This document shows positions 51,313-62,244 of a DNA stretch of 64,000 nucleotides, piece by piece (the first letter of the stretch is position 1; each line of letters begins with the position of its first letter). The notes under the pieces are model-generated. The model saw nothing but the letters and a program-made list of their open reading frames with translations. It ran no database searches and was not told the origin of the DNA. The stretch is from positions 992,001 through 1,056,000 of the forward strand of contig NW_002476418.1 of NCBI RefSeq assembly GCF_000189635.1, written 5' to 3'. The DNA comes from Tetrahymena thermophila SB210. Taxonomy: Eukaryota; Ciliophora; Oligohymenophorea; Hymenostomatida; Tetrahymenidae. A program made the translations under genes and the position numbers.

Positions 51313-52308
51313 TCAAGATAAAACTTAAATGGCGCTTAATAAGATTCCACAATCATTTTATGCTGAAATTGTTATGTAACCTTCATCACCCCAGTATGGG
51401 CCCCAAGAATTTTTGATAATATAGTTACCTTGGACATCATAACCAACGGCAATAACAGCATGATTAAGTTATCGATATCTAGAGCATCCGTTGAAAATAC
51501 CACCTCTATAATATTTCCAATTAGATGCGTCAATAGTTACAGAAATAGGTCCTTTAGAAATAGCATCTTTAATATCATCTGAATTACGGTTAATAAACCT
51601 GAAAGACTGTGGGAAATACTTAGGTAAGTCAGAAGTATTTTTACAGGCCGTTTAATATCCTACATAAGGATAAGAATTTGCTGAAACTATACCATGCTTA
51701 ATAGCATACTTAAAATATTCTTACTGCCATGTACCATCACAACCATAAGCATCAAAACCTGCTTATCTAGCACAGTCAAGAAGTTATTGTTCAGAAAATT
51801 TAACTAAGTAATTATACCTAATATAGTGAAAGGACTCAAGTACTCCAGCTGTACCAAAAGCCGCACAAGAACCACACCAACCTTGATTCTAAACAGGACT
51901 TAAAGCACCAGTATTTCTCCAATCTACTGAATCAGGGTAACTGACAGTCTTTCTTAGATTTCCCTTTGGTTATTACTCTTCCTAAATTTCAGGTTAAGAC
52001 ATTTAAATACGCTTGTTCAAGATTATTTATTAGAACTCTTCATCAGAATAGTCAGAAAATTAATTTAAAGAAACAGTGTAAGTAGCCTCATTGTTTTTTT
52101 AGTGAGCATTGATTTAGTTAAGATTCTCAAAGAAAACAAGTTATCTATAAGTTTCCTCTTCTTTGTTTAAAAAGACTCTTCTGTTATTGCTCCTCCATTT
52201 ATTATAAGTATCAAAATATGAGATAGATGCTGGTTTTACCTCTTCAGCTTAGCATTGAATTTAAGAAGTCAAAGCTAGAGCTAACAAAACAACTGATATT
52301 TTATTCAT
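51313..52308 (-). CDS. papain-family cysteine protease F (Trp-less active-site subfamily)
   Basis: Intronless, 331 residues, ATG at 52306-52308, TGA at 51313-51315. The signal peptide is [19 protein letters not shown]. The propeptide has [20 protein letters not shown] and [12 protein letters not shown]. The active-site segment is [17 protein letters not shown] with Cys148, then [25 protein letters not shown] with the catalytic His and [15 protein letters not shown] with the catalytic Asn. Like C and E it has Ala after the nucleophile, and like D it has Trp four residues before it. The N-terminus of the proprotein is four residues longer than in D and E. Confidence 0.94.
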
Positions 52309-55300
52309 TTTGAGTGATCTTTTTTATTTATTAAATGTTACTTTTATATTTTATTTTTTTATTTATTAAATTTTGAAAATACTTTTTAATATTTAAATAA
52401 ATAAAAAAATGAAATACTTCAGCAAGATTTTATTTGCTTGTTATTATTTATTATAAAAAGTATAAAAATAGATTTTTATATTAGACAATCAACATAAAGA
52501 AATAATAGAAAATATACTTGATGTGAAAATAAAAAGGTAATTTAAGAATTAATCCCATTTGCATCTAATAAAATTTAATACTCTAATTATACTAATTTAA
52601 AAAAAATGATCTTTCCTTTATGAAAGCAAAAACAAATTTTAAAGAAAAAAAAATATTTTACAGTTTTTAAATTTAGAATTTTTAAATCCAAAAAAATAAA
52701 AAAACAAATATTGTTTATTCATTCCAATTTAATACAACAACTAAAAAATATTTTTATTTAATCTTAAAAAATCAATAATTTTAAATTATAATTCATACAC
52801 ATACATGGATTATTAATTTTTGAATCATAATATTCCTTATTTATCAAAATAAAAAGCAGAAATATTTTGAATCTTAGATTTTTAAAATAATTTCTTATTT
52901 ATTTTTTAATACAAGGAAAATATGATGTAGTAAGTACATTTGATAGTTGAAAATAGAAAATAATTGATTTAGTAGAAAAATACTTAGTATGATAATTTAT
53001 TTTTATACCAGTTTTGATTAATAACGCTTTTTATCAACTAGTACAAACTTATATTTATAATGTATTACCATTAACCAATCACTCAGTCAGTAAAATTTTC
53101 TTTTCTATTAATTCAAATTTTATGGCTTTAATAAATTAAATATTAGTATAATTTTATTAATTCATTTAAATTTAAATAATAAAAATTTCTTAATGAAAAC
53201 CATAAAATATTTATTTTAAAATTTGATTTAAATGTGTAAATAATTTTGATAAAAGTTATGAGTTAGTTTATTATAATAATATTAAATAAATGATTTTGCA
53301 GATATATACTTTGTATTTACATTGGATTACTAATTTTTAACTTTTTTAATTAAGACTAATAATCAACTAGAACACAATTATTTACATTATTTACTTACAT
53401 TTATCAATCAATTAAACAATTGAATTTTTTATATGATTTCCTAAACAAATATTCACTTGAATTATCCTTTTTATCAATTCAAAAATTATAGTTCTATTAA
53501 ATTCAAAAAATAAATTAAAGGAATTTTTTATTATTTTTATTTAAATTGTAAATTCTCCTAAATGAAAAGAATAAAATATTTATTTTAAATTTAGTTTAAA
53601 TATGTAAATTATTTTGATAATAGTATTCAAGTAATTCATTTGTAGTTTAAATATCTATTAAATTACTATATTGAATTCTGAAAAAGTAAGTTTTAATAAA
53701 AATACAAAAATAAATTGAGTTAGAATTAAAATTAATTAATTAATTTTAAAGAAGTAATTTGAAAACTCTGTAAGATTCCTATTCATTAAATTGTTTAATG
53801 TTTAAATCTAAATTTAGAATAAAATGTTTCAAATAAATCTAAAGTTGATTAGATAATTATTTATCATTAATATATATCTTTAATTAAAAAAATCATTTAA
53901 GTTAAAAAAACAATTTAAAATTTTATGTAAGTAAATAGAATTTTTTTCTTTCAAGTATAAGATAGATTGTATAATTGCGTAAGAAATGTATTACTAATAA
54001 ATATAGATCAATTTTTAAAAGCTGTTTAGTACCAATAATTGTTTTTAATCCTTGATTTGTTTATTGAATTATGTTTTTTTATAGACTCAAATTAAAAAAT
54101 AAACAACTCTAGAAAAAATTTAAATTTCTTTAAAAGATGTAAGTGACAAAAAATATCTACAAATTTATTATTTTAAACACTTTCATCTGCTAACATTTTT
54201 ATTTTTAGTATTTATCAAAAATATTTTTAGATAAAAATTTATTTTTACAGCTTCATATATTAAAAATATTTTTTATCATTATTGGTTAATAAAAATTGTT
54301 TTTAAAATTATAAAGTCAATAAAAAACAAATATTTTTTAAACTTTATGTAAATAAGATCTGTAACTTTTAACACAAGGAATTTCTTGATCGATTTTTTAT
54401 TAAAATTATATATTTGCTTCATTATAATTAATGTAAACTAAATATTTTCAATGGACTATATTATATAGTATTTTAATAGTATCATATACATTCATAAATA
54501 CAATAGTATTGTTTTATTGAAGACCCATTTTCAGGAAAATTTATTTGTTAAATTAATTCTGCTCATAGTTTTACATTTTTTAATTCAGATATTATTTGAA
54601 TTTAACAATGCATTTATTCAAATCTTCAAAATAAATTTAAAATACAAGCTATTAATATTTATTTTTATAAAAGAAATTATGATGAATGTTATAAAACCTT
54701 ATTTTGAGATTGAAAAATAATATATAAATAAAATAAAAGTTCTATTTTAATTATAAATAATATCAGTTTATTAGTTTCTTCTCCTTATAATATTTCCTTA
54801 TTAGAATAATTAGTATTAATTAAGAAAATACAACAAAATCTAATTTATTTTTCTTACATATTCCAAAAATTATCATTTAAAATAAAAAATTTGATTATAT
54901 AAAAAATATTGTTTATAAATTATGAATGTTTAATTAAATTAGTATTTCATTTTATGATATAAAAGTGCATCCACTTATATTTTTGGTTTTTATTACTACT
55001 TATCTTTAAATTAAAGCCAACATAATGGATAGCGATTTAAAAATTATTTAATATTAATTAGTAGGTAATGAGTAAAAATATAAAAAATAAATATGTGATA
55101 ATTACCATATTTGTTATTGTAAATAACAAAATAGATTAACAGCTTTTTAGAAAATAATTAGAATCCACAAATTAATTAATAATAATATTTTGTATGGTTT
55201 CTATTTGTTAAATACTATAAACCAGATATTTAAATTGTAAAAAAATGTAATTAAAAAAAATATGTGATAAAGAAGTAAATTAGACAGTTAATGTAAAAGT

Positions 55301-55967
55301 CCTAATTAAATATGTACACTATTAATTAAGAAGCAATAACCAAAAAATTTGTACTATCAAACTCATTGAAAATGATAATATAATAATCTACTTAGGGGTT
55401 TATTTTTCTTGTTTCGTACTTATTTTATATAAATTTGGATTGAAACTAGTAGAAATTTTTCAAACAAAAAAATAATTTTAATATTTATTTTTACAATCGA
55501 ATGATATCTTTTGTTATAACCTCTTATTATTTAAAAATATTTGAAGGAAGCAAGTAAATAAGGTAAACGACAAATGATTTCTAACTTATATCTTTTAAAA
55601 TTTTTAAATAGTGGTTAATAAGTAATTAATTAAAAATAAACCATAAAATATAAATTGAAAATTAAATATCTAATTGATAAGAATTTTTGAAAGAAGTATC
55701 AATCAAATGAAAGAATATATTATTAGACGGTTTACTTTTTATTTGCATAATATAATCATTTAATAAGTTTTAGATTTAAAATAAATTTATTTTATTATTT
55801 AATTTTTTTTTAAGATTAATTATTTTTGTATTGTAAATTTTTTATAAATGATATTTTTTTGAAATTGTTAATTTCTTGATTATAATTTTTACAAAATATA
55901 ATATTAAGCTTACTCAAATACATATTTAAGTTTACCTATTTAATGTAATATTATAAATTAATTTTTT
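52309..55967. other. spacer between F and G, duplicated intergenic unit
   Basis: About 3.7 kb. The left part matches the 5' flanks of D and E, including a degenerate inverted repeat with right arm AACTAGTAC at 53036-53044. The middle contains the second copy of the small open frame (54451-54720). The block at about 54900-55520 matches 49490-49790 and 44540-45170. No established gene. Confidence 0.7.
54451..54720 (+). other. small open frame conserved between two spacers (copy 2)
   Basis: Starts MDYIIQYFNSIIYIHKYNSI and continues through LIQILFEFNNAFIQIFKI to YFEIEK. TAA at 54718-54720 is Gln in this code, so the frame can extend to a TGA near 54890. It aligns with the frame at 49046 with one in-frame codon gained or lost and many amino-acid changes that keep hydrophobic character. 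No known family. Confidence 0.3.
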
Positions 55968-56978
55968 TCAAGCAGTAACATACAAGTTATCTAATAGAAC
56001 ACCACAAGTGTTACCAGGAGCTAATCTAATGTAGCCAGCCTCTCCCCAATGAGCACTCCATGAGTTTCTTATGATCCAATTTCCTTTAGTATCATAACCA
56101 ACAGCAATAACAGCGTGATTAAGGTCTTGTTCAGTAGTAGGACCACAGTTGTTGAAAATACCACCAGAGTAGGAACTCCAGTTAGAAGCATCAACAGATA
56201 CAGTTACTGGATATAAATTAAGAGCTGCCTTTAAAGCACTTGAGGTTTAAGCAACCTTTTAGAATGACTTGGGATAGAATCCAACTGAAGGAGAAGTGGG
56301 AGAAGTAATCTTGCATCTTCCACCAACACCTGTGTATGGATAAGAAGAACTTTAGACAATACCGTACTTAATGGCATAGTTGACACCATCTTCTTAGAAA
56401 CCACCGTTGCAACCATCAGAAACATAACCAGCTTAGTGAACACAATCAACCAACTATTGTTCAGAGAATTTTTTAAGAACACCATTCTTGATAGCATTGA
56501 ATGATTCCATAACACCAGCAGCACCAAATGTCCAACAAGAACCACATTGTCCTTAGTCCTTAACAGGGTTTAAGACATTAGGCTTAGTTCTCCAATCAAC
56601 AGATGTAGCAATAGAAGCACCTAGTAAATGGGGTTATTCGGCAACAGCTTCTCTGGGAGTAGATCTCTAACCGAGCTTCTTATTGAGGATTCTATGTTTA
56701 AATTCTTCTTGAGTGTAGTCAGAGAATTAGTTCAAACTAACAGTGAAAGTAGCTTCGGTATTGGAAGCATGAGAGTTGATTTTAGCAAGGTTCTCAAAGA
56801 AAACAAGTTGTCTGTAGAGTTGTTCATCTTCATTCAAATAGACTCTTTGGTGTTTTTGTCTCCACTTATTGTAAGCTAATAAGTCTTGGACTGAGATATT
56901 TTGTTATGAATCGTCACAAAGGACAGTGGGAGTGATGATTGATAAGCAAAGTAGGACTGCAATTAATAACTTTGACAT
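55968..56978 (-). CDS. papain-family cysteine protease G (cathepsin L-like, CGSCW type)
   Basis: Intronless, 336 residues, ATG at 56976-56978, TGA at 55968-55970. The signal peptide is [21 protein letters not shown]. The propeptide has [21 protein letters not shown] and [12 protein letters not shown]. The mature domain has [19 protein letters not shown] with Cys148, [24 protein letters not shown] with the catalytic His and [15 protein letters not shown] with the catalytic Asn. All catalytic residues are present. It is almost identical to H; the visible differences cluster in the last 60 or so codons. The codon set is less AT-biased than in C-F, suggesting stronger expression. Confidence 0.95.
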
Positions 56979-57024
56979 TTTTTTATGATTTATTTTTTTA
57001 TTTTTTATTTTATTTATTTATTGC

Positions 57025-57080
57025 TTTATTTTTGGGGTTTGAGTTGTTGGGTTTTAAAGAAATACTATTGAAAGGTATTT
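57025..57080 (-). promoter_or_regulatory. conserved upstream element of protease G
   Basis: About 60-100 nt upstream of the start codon lies a G-containing patch with TTTGAGTTGTTGGGTTTT followed by AAAGAAATACT (plus-strand reading). It is one of the few non-AT patches of the spacer and is conserved at the same place upstream of H (62305-62345). It may be a promoter or 5' UTR element; this rests only on conservation between two recent duplicates. Confidence 0.35.
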
Positions 57081-57299
57081 ATTTCAAGTAATCTGATAAT
57101 TTATAAAATCATTAATTGAAATCTTTAAACATATCTTGTAAATAAATACAAATAGTATTTATTTAATAAAAAATTCAAAGATAAATATGATTCAATAAAA
57201 AAATGAACTTAATTTAAAATAATCTACTTACTTTTTTTATGATTTTTTATTTGCTAAATTATTTTAATTCTATTTAAAATTTAAAAAAATGGATTTCAT

Positions 57300-58480
57300 T
57301 AAAATTTTATGTTAAACATATTATGGGTGGGTATAGTTAGTATTTTGATGATGTTGTCCAATCATAAAATGTTTCATAAATTTATTATAAAACAAAGATA
57401 TACTTAGACTATTTCAAATCTTTTAATTTTTTGGTAAGTGAGTAAAATACTAAATAAAGGCTATTTATTTTTATATTATTGAATTTCAATGGTGAGATTA
57501 TAGAGTTTCAAGAGAAAATATTATATTGAGTGCTAACGATAAAGGAATAGTATTTCAAAAAATTAAAATCATAATTCATAATTTGTCAATCAGGTTTGAT
57601 AAATTAAATGGCTTTAAATTAGCAACTTAATAACTTTAATATTTATCTTATTTTGATTACACAAAGAAATTTTACATAGAAATAACATAAATATCTTTTA
57701 TTTATTCATTATATTTGTTAATAATTTTAAAAAGCGAAATGAAAAATTAATCGCTTTTATTTAATTTAATTGTGAGATAGTTAATGAAATTTCTTTACCT
57801 ACACTTTTAGAAAGATTTATACTAATTAATTACACTGCCTACATATTGACAAATATTTTTCACTTAATTTGTTCATAATTAAAGCTTAAAATTTTACCAT
57901 AAATATAATACCTTACCCTATTAAGCAAATAATTAAAAAAAGAGTTTCTCAAATGAAAAAAACTAAATATTAATTTTTAACTGATTATATCTAGTATTTA
58001 TCTATTGAAATTATTATTAGGATTAATTATGTTTACATACAAAATAATTCTATTTCATTTAAAGTTATAAATAAAATAAATGAACTTGTTGGATTTAGTT
58101 TTTATAAAGAAAATATTAATAAATTAGTTTAAAGCTTAACTTAAAAATGTTTGATTATCATATTTCATTTATATGATTTCAAAACTGTGGTAACAAATGA
58201 AGATTTTACATTGTAAGATTTTTTTAATTTAAGATTAGGAATACAATGTAAATTTATTTAATAGGATATTTCTTTAAATAATTCATATTTGATTATGTCA
58301 TTTCTAAACAAATGTAATTTTCTAGTAACTTAAAATATTCAAAACCAAAAATGTGTTAAGAAAAATAAAATGGCTTACCATAACAATTGAATAATTTTTA
58401 AATATTTATTTCACAAAATTATTATTGAAAATTAACATTTTATTTAATAAATATATCAGTTAGTTTTATGTATGTTATAC
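57300..58480. repeat. upstream repeat block, copy 1 of 3
   Basis: Diverged copy of the block also found at 59150-60150 and 62700-63690. It is recognisable from AATGGTGAGATTATAGAG, CATAATTCATAATTTGTCAA, GTTGGATTTAGTTTTTAT and AGGATATTTCTTTAAATA in the same order and spacing. It lies upstream of protease G. Confidence 0.75.
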
Positions 58481-59149
58481 GAAAGTAGTTAATTTTTATG
58501 ATATAAAAGTGCTTAGCAGGTATTTTTTTTAGTTTTAATAACAATTTCTATTAATACAATTTCAAACGAAACATAACATTATTGATGGCAATTTACACAT
58601 TTATGAAGCATTGAAAATTAAATGATAATTAATTTTATTAAAAAAAAATAATTATTGTTAAACCTTCTTAAAATAAATTTTAGCTAAAACAGAAAATATT
58701 TAATTTCTTTCAGAAATATGTTTTAAATATTAGTCGAGTGTTAAATAAAGTAAGTAATTAGAGGGAATACATATGTGGTAATTATAATATTTGTTATTGT
58801 TAAAAATAAAAAATGATCAATTTATAAAAAATAATTAAAATCCACAAATTAATTAATAATCTTATTTTGAATGGTTTTCTTTTTTTTAAAGGCTATAAAC
58901 TTGTTCAATTGGATGCAAAAAAAGTAATTATAAATATGTGATAAAGAAGTAAATCAGACAACTAATTAAAAAATCCTAATTATTTTTAACATTAATTAAG
59001 AGGACATAACCCAGTTATTTAAAAACGAATGTTATTTATTACACATCAAAGCCTACTTTAAATTTATGCAGATTATTTGATTATTAGCATATATAAATGG
59101 ACGAGTTTAAAATTTTTAAAAAGGAAATTAATAAATTATATTTTTTATG

Positions 59150-60150
59150 TTAAACACATTATTGAATATACTATGAATTTATGTGATATTATTTTAATAG
59201 AAAGATATAATATATTTAAGTATATTTTTTGTAAAATAGAATGATTCTTATTCTAATTTATAATCTTATCATTTTTGGTAAGTTAATAAAATATTTAACA
59301 AAGGTTACTTATCTTTGTATTATTGACTTTTAATGATGGGATTATTGAGTTGCAAGAGATAATATTATAATAGCGCTATCAATATAAGAATAATATTTCA
59401 AAAAATAAAAATCATAATTCATAATTTGTCAATCAGCTTTGAAAAATTAAATGGTTTTAAATCAACAACTTAATTTCTTTAATAGCAATCTTACTTTAAT
59501 TAGATAAAGAAAGTTTACATACAGATCACATAAAAATCTTTGATAAAAATTATTATTTTAATGGTTTTAAATCTTTTTATCTAATATATTTGTAAATTAT
59601 ATAAAAATAAAATTATTGGCTGCAAATAAATTAAATAAATTTGAAATTTCCTAATTAATGTTTGAAATTTTACCTTAAATATAATCTATAAAATAATAAC
59701 TTACCCTATCAGGCATAATTAAAATAAGAATTTTTCAAAAGTAAATTTAGTTATTAATTTTTTCAGAATTTTTCTAGTATTTATATATTGATCTTCTAAA
59801 TTAAGTTGAAAAAGTATTGTTGTGTTTAATTATGTTTATAAATAAAATCATTCTATTTAATGTAAAATTATAGATAGAATAAATGAGTTTGTTGGATTTA
59901 GTTTTTATGTTGAAAGAAAGTATAAATTAGCTTTAAGTTTATTTTAAAAATGAGTGATTTTCTTATTTCATTTGTATTTTTTGAAAGCTATGGTAATAAA
60001 TTAAGAGATTAAATTGTAAGATCTTTTTAATTTAAGATTAGGAAAATTGTATTTATTCTTTAAATGATTCGATATTTGACTCTATCTTTTCTTAAAAAAT
60101 GTAATTTTCTAGTAATTTAAAATATTCAAACCGAGAAATATATTAAAGAA
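59150..60150. repeat. upstream repeat block, copy 2 of 3 (orphan)
   Basis: Same order of phrases as copies 1 and 3 (AATGATGGGATTATTGAG, CATAATTCATAATTTGTCAA, GTTGGATTTAGTTTTTAT), but with spacer and no protease gene on its left where the gene's 5' end would be expected. Confidence 0.75.
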
Positions 60151-61233
60151 ATAGTAAATGAGTTGCAATTAAAATTAAAAAATACATGCGTAAACTTTAT
60201 AAAAGATATTTATTTAGCTTTCAGTACTTATATTTCTATTTAGTTTTATATTTTTTATCAATATAAAATATTTCGAAAAAATTAAAAGGGAGAAATATAT
60301 TATATTATATCTTATTAAAAAAATAAAGTTTGTTGATAATTTATTAGGTTCTACATACAAATAATTTTTATTAATCACAGTAGACAAAAATAAATATTTC
60401 ATTTTTATAACATATATCAAGCTTTTGTTTTAAAATGCTTATAAATTTTAAATTATTTTTTTGTTAATTTTCTGAGAAAATATTTATTTATTTCTATTTA
60501 TGAAAAAAATAATTTAAAGTTGAAAAGAAAAATTAAATACATATCAATAATAATAATTTTATCATTAACACATTAAAAATTTAATTTTTGTTAAATTAAT
60601 TTAAGATTTTTATTAAAAAATGTAAAAATTTTAAAAAGAAATAAATAAAAAAAAGAAAGTTAGTTTGTAATTTAAATTATTGTTTATAAACATTTCATGT
60701 TTTGTTTTTTTTTCATAAAACTTTATAAAATTAATTAATTTATGAAATTCCATAAGTTTAATACTTTTATGCTTCTAAGCAAATATAATATAAATAAATA
60801 ATGCTGATAATCCATTATCATAAATAAAATAATTAATTACTCTTTTTAGCTTTAGATTTTTATAATTATAAATATGTAAATAATTATGTTGAGGAGATAA
60901 AACATTTCTATCCTCTTTTTTCTTATATATGAACTTTTCAAAATCATAGATAATGTCTATAAAAATACTAAAATAAGTACCATTTATTTAGAATTCTTTT
61001 AAATAATTTGTTATCAAAATATCAAAAGTTAGGAATTTTTAAAATATTTAATCCCCATTTTTAACCATACTTTAATAATTTTTAATATTTTATTTGATAG
61101 AGTATTCCTTTGAAATTAATATCAAATCTTATAAATTTATTTTAAAGATAATATAAAATATAAAATACTAAAAATATTATTCTAATATCTTTTTTATCTT
61201 AAATTCTTTCTATCAAAAGAAAATTATGCTTTT

Positions 61234-62244
61234 TCAAGCAGTAACATACAAGTTATCTAATAGAACACCACAAGTGTTACCAGGAGCTAATCTAATGTAA
61301 CCATTTTCACCCCAATAAGCACTCCATGAGTTTCTGATGATCCAGTTTCCTTAAGCATCATAACCAACAGCAATAACAGCATGGTTAAGATCTTGATCAG
61401 TAGTAGGACCACAGTTGTTAAAAATACCACCAGAGTAGGAACTCCAGTTAGAAGCATCAACAGATACAGTTACTGGATATAAGTTAAGAGCTGCCTTCAA
61501 AGCACTTGAGGTTTAAGCAACCTTTTAGAATGACTTGGGATAGAATCCAACTGAAGGAGAAGTGGGAGAAGTAATCTTGCATCTTCCACCAACACCTGTG
61601 TATGGATAAGAAGAACTTTAGACAATACCGTACTTAATGGCATAATTGACACCATCTTCTTAGAAACCACCGTTGCAACCATCAGAAACATAACCAGCTT
61701 AGTGAACACAATCAACCAACTATTGTTCAGAGAATTTTTTAAGAACACCATTCTTGATAGCATTGAATGATTCCATAACACCAGCAGCACCAAATGTCCA
61801 ACAAGAACCACATTGTCCTTAGTCCTTAACAGGGTTTAAGACATTAGGCTTAGTTCTCCAATCAATAGATGTAGCAATAGAAGCACCTAGTAAATGGGGT
61901 TATTCGGCAACAGCTTCTCTGGGAGTAGATCTCTAACCGAGCTTCTTATTGAGGATTCTGTGTTTAAATTCTTCTTGAGTGTAGTCAGAGAACTAGTTCA
62001 AACTAACAGTGAAAGTAGCTTCGGTATTGGAAGCATGAGAGTTGATTTTAGCAAGGTTCTCAAAGAAAACAAGTTGTCTGTAGAGTTGTTCATCTTCATT
62101 CAAATAGACTCTTTGGTGTTTTTGTCTCCACTTATTGTAAGCTAATAAGTCTTGGACTGAGATATTTTGTTATGAATCATCACAAAGGACAGTGGGAGTG
62201 ATGATTGCTAAGCAAAGTAGGACTGCAATTAATAACTTTGACAT
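61234..62244 (-). CDS. papain-family cysteine protease H (cathepsin L-like, CGSCW type), near-duplicate of G
   Basis: Intronless, 336 residues, ATG at 62242-62244, TGA at 61234-61236, the same length as G. Signal peptide, propeptide and active-site segments equal those of G (nucleophile Cys148 in [10 protein letters not shown], His in [14 protein letters not shown], Asn in [15 protein letters not shown]). Visible protein differences from G include TK to AQ after GYD, HW to YW and EA to EN near the end, and one Thr to Ile after the nucleophile-side region. Differences concentrate within about 190 nt of the stop codon, while the rest of the gene is almost unchanged. Confidence 0.95.

Larger units (their letters stand above)
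56979..61233. other. spacer between G and H with a repeated upstream block and no gene
   Basis: A block of about 1.2 kb at 57300-58480 recurs at 59150-60150 and again upstream of H at 62700-63690. Shared phrases include AATAGTATTTCAAAAAATAAAA-like, CATAATTCATAATTTGTCAA, GTTGGATTTAGTTTTTAT and AGGATATTTCTTTAAAT. The middle copy is not preceded by a protease gene. The segment 58840-59000 also matches the 3'-side blocks at 44755, 49750 and 55165. No conserved frame was seen. Confidence 0.65.

Noticed and set aside
56628..56879. Plus-strand open frame repeated at 61894-62145
   Set aside because: It is antisense to the propeptide region of proteases G and H; its conservation follows from the conserved protease.
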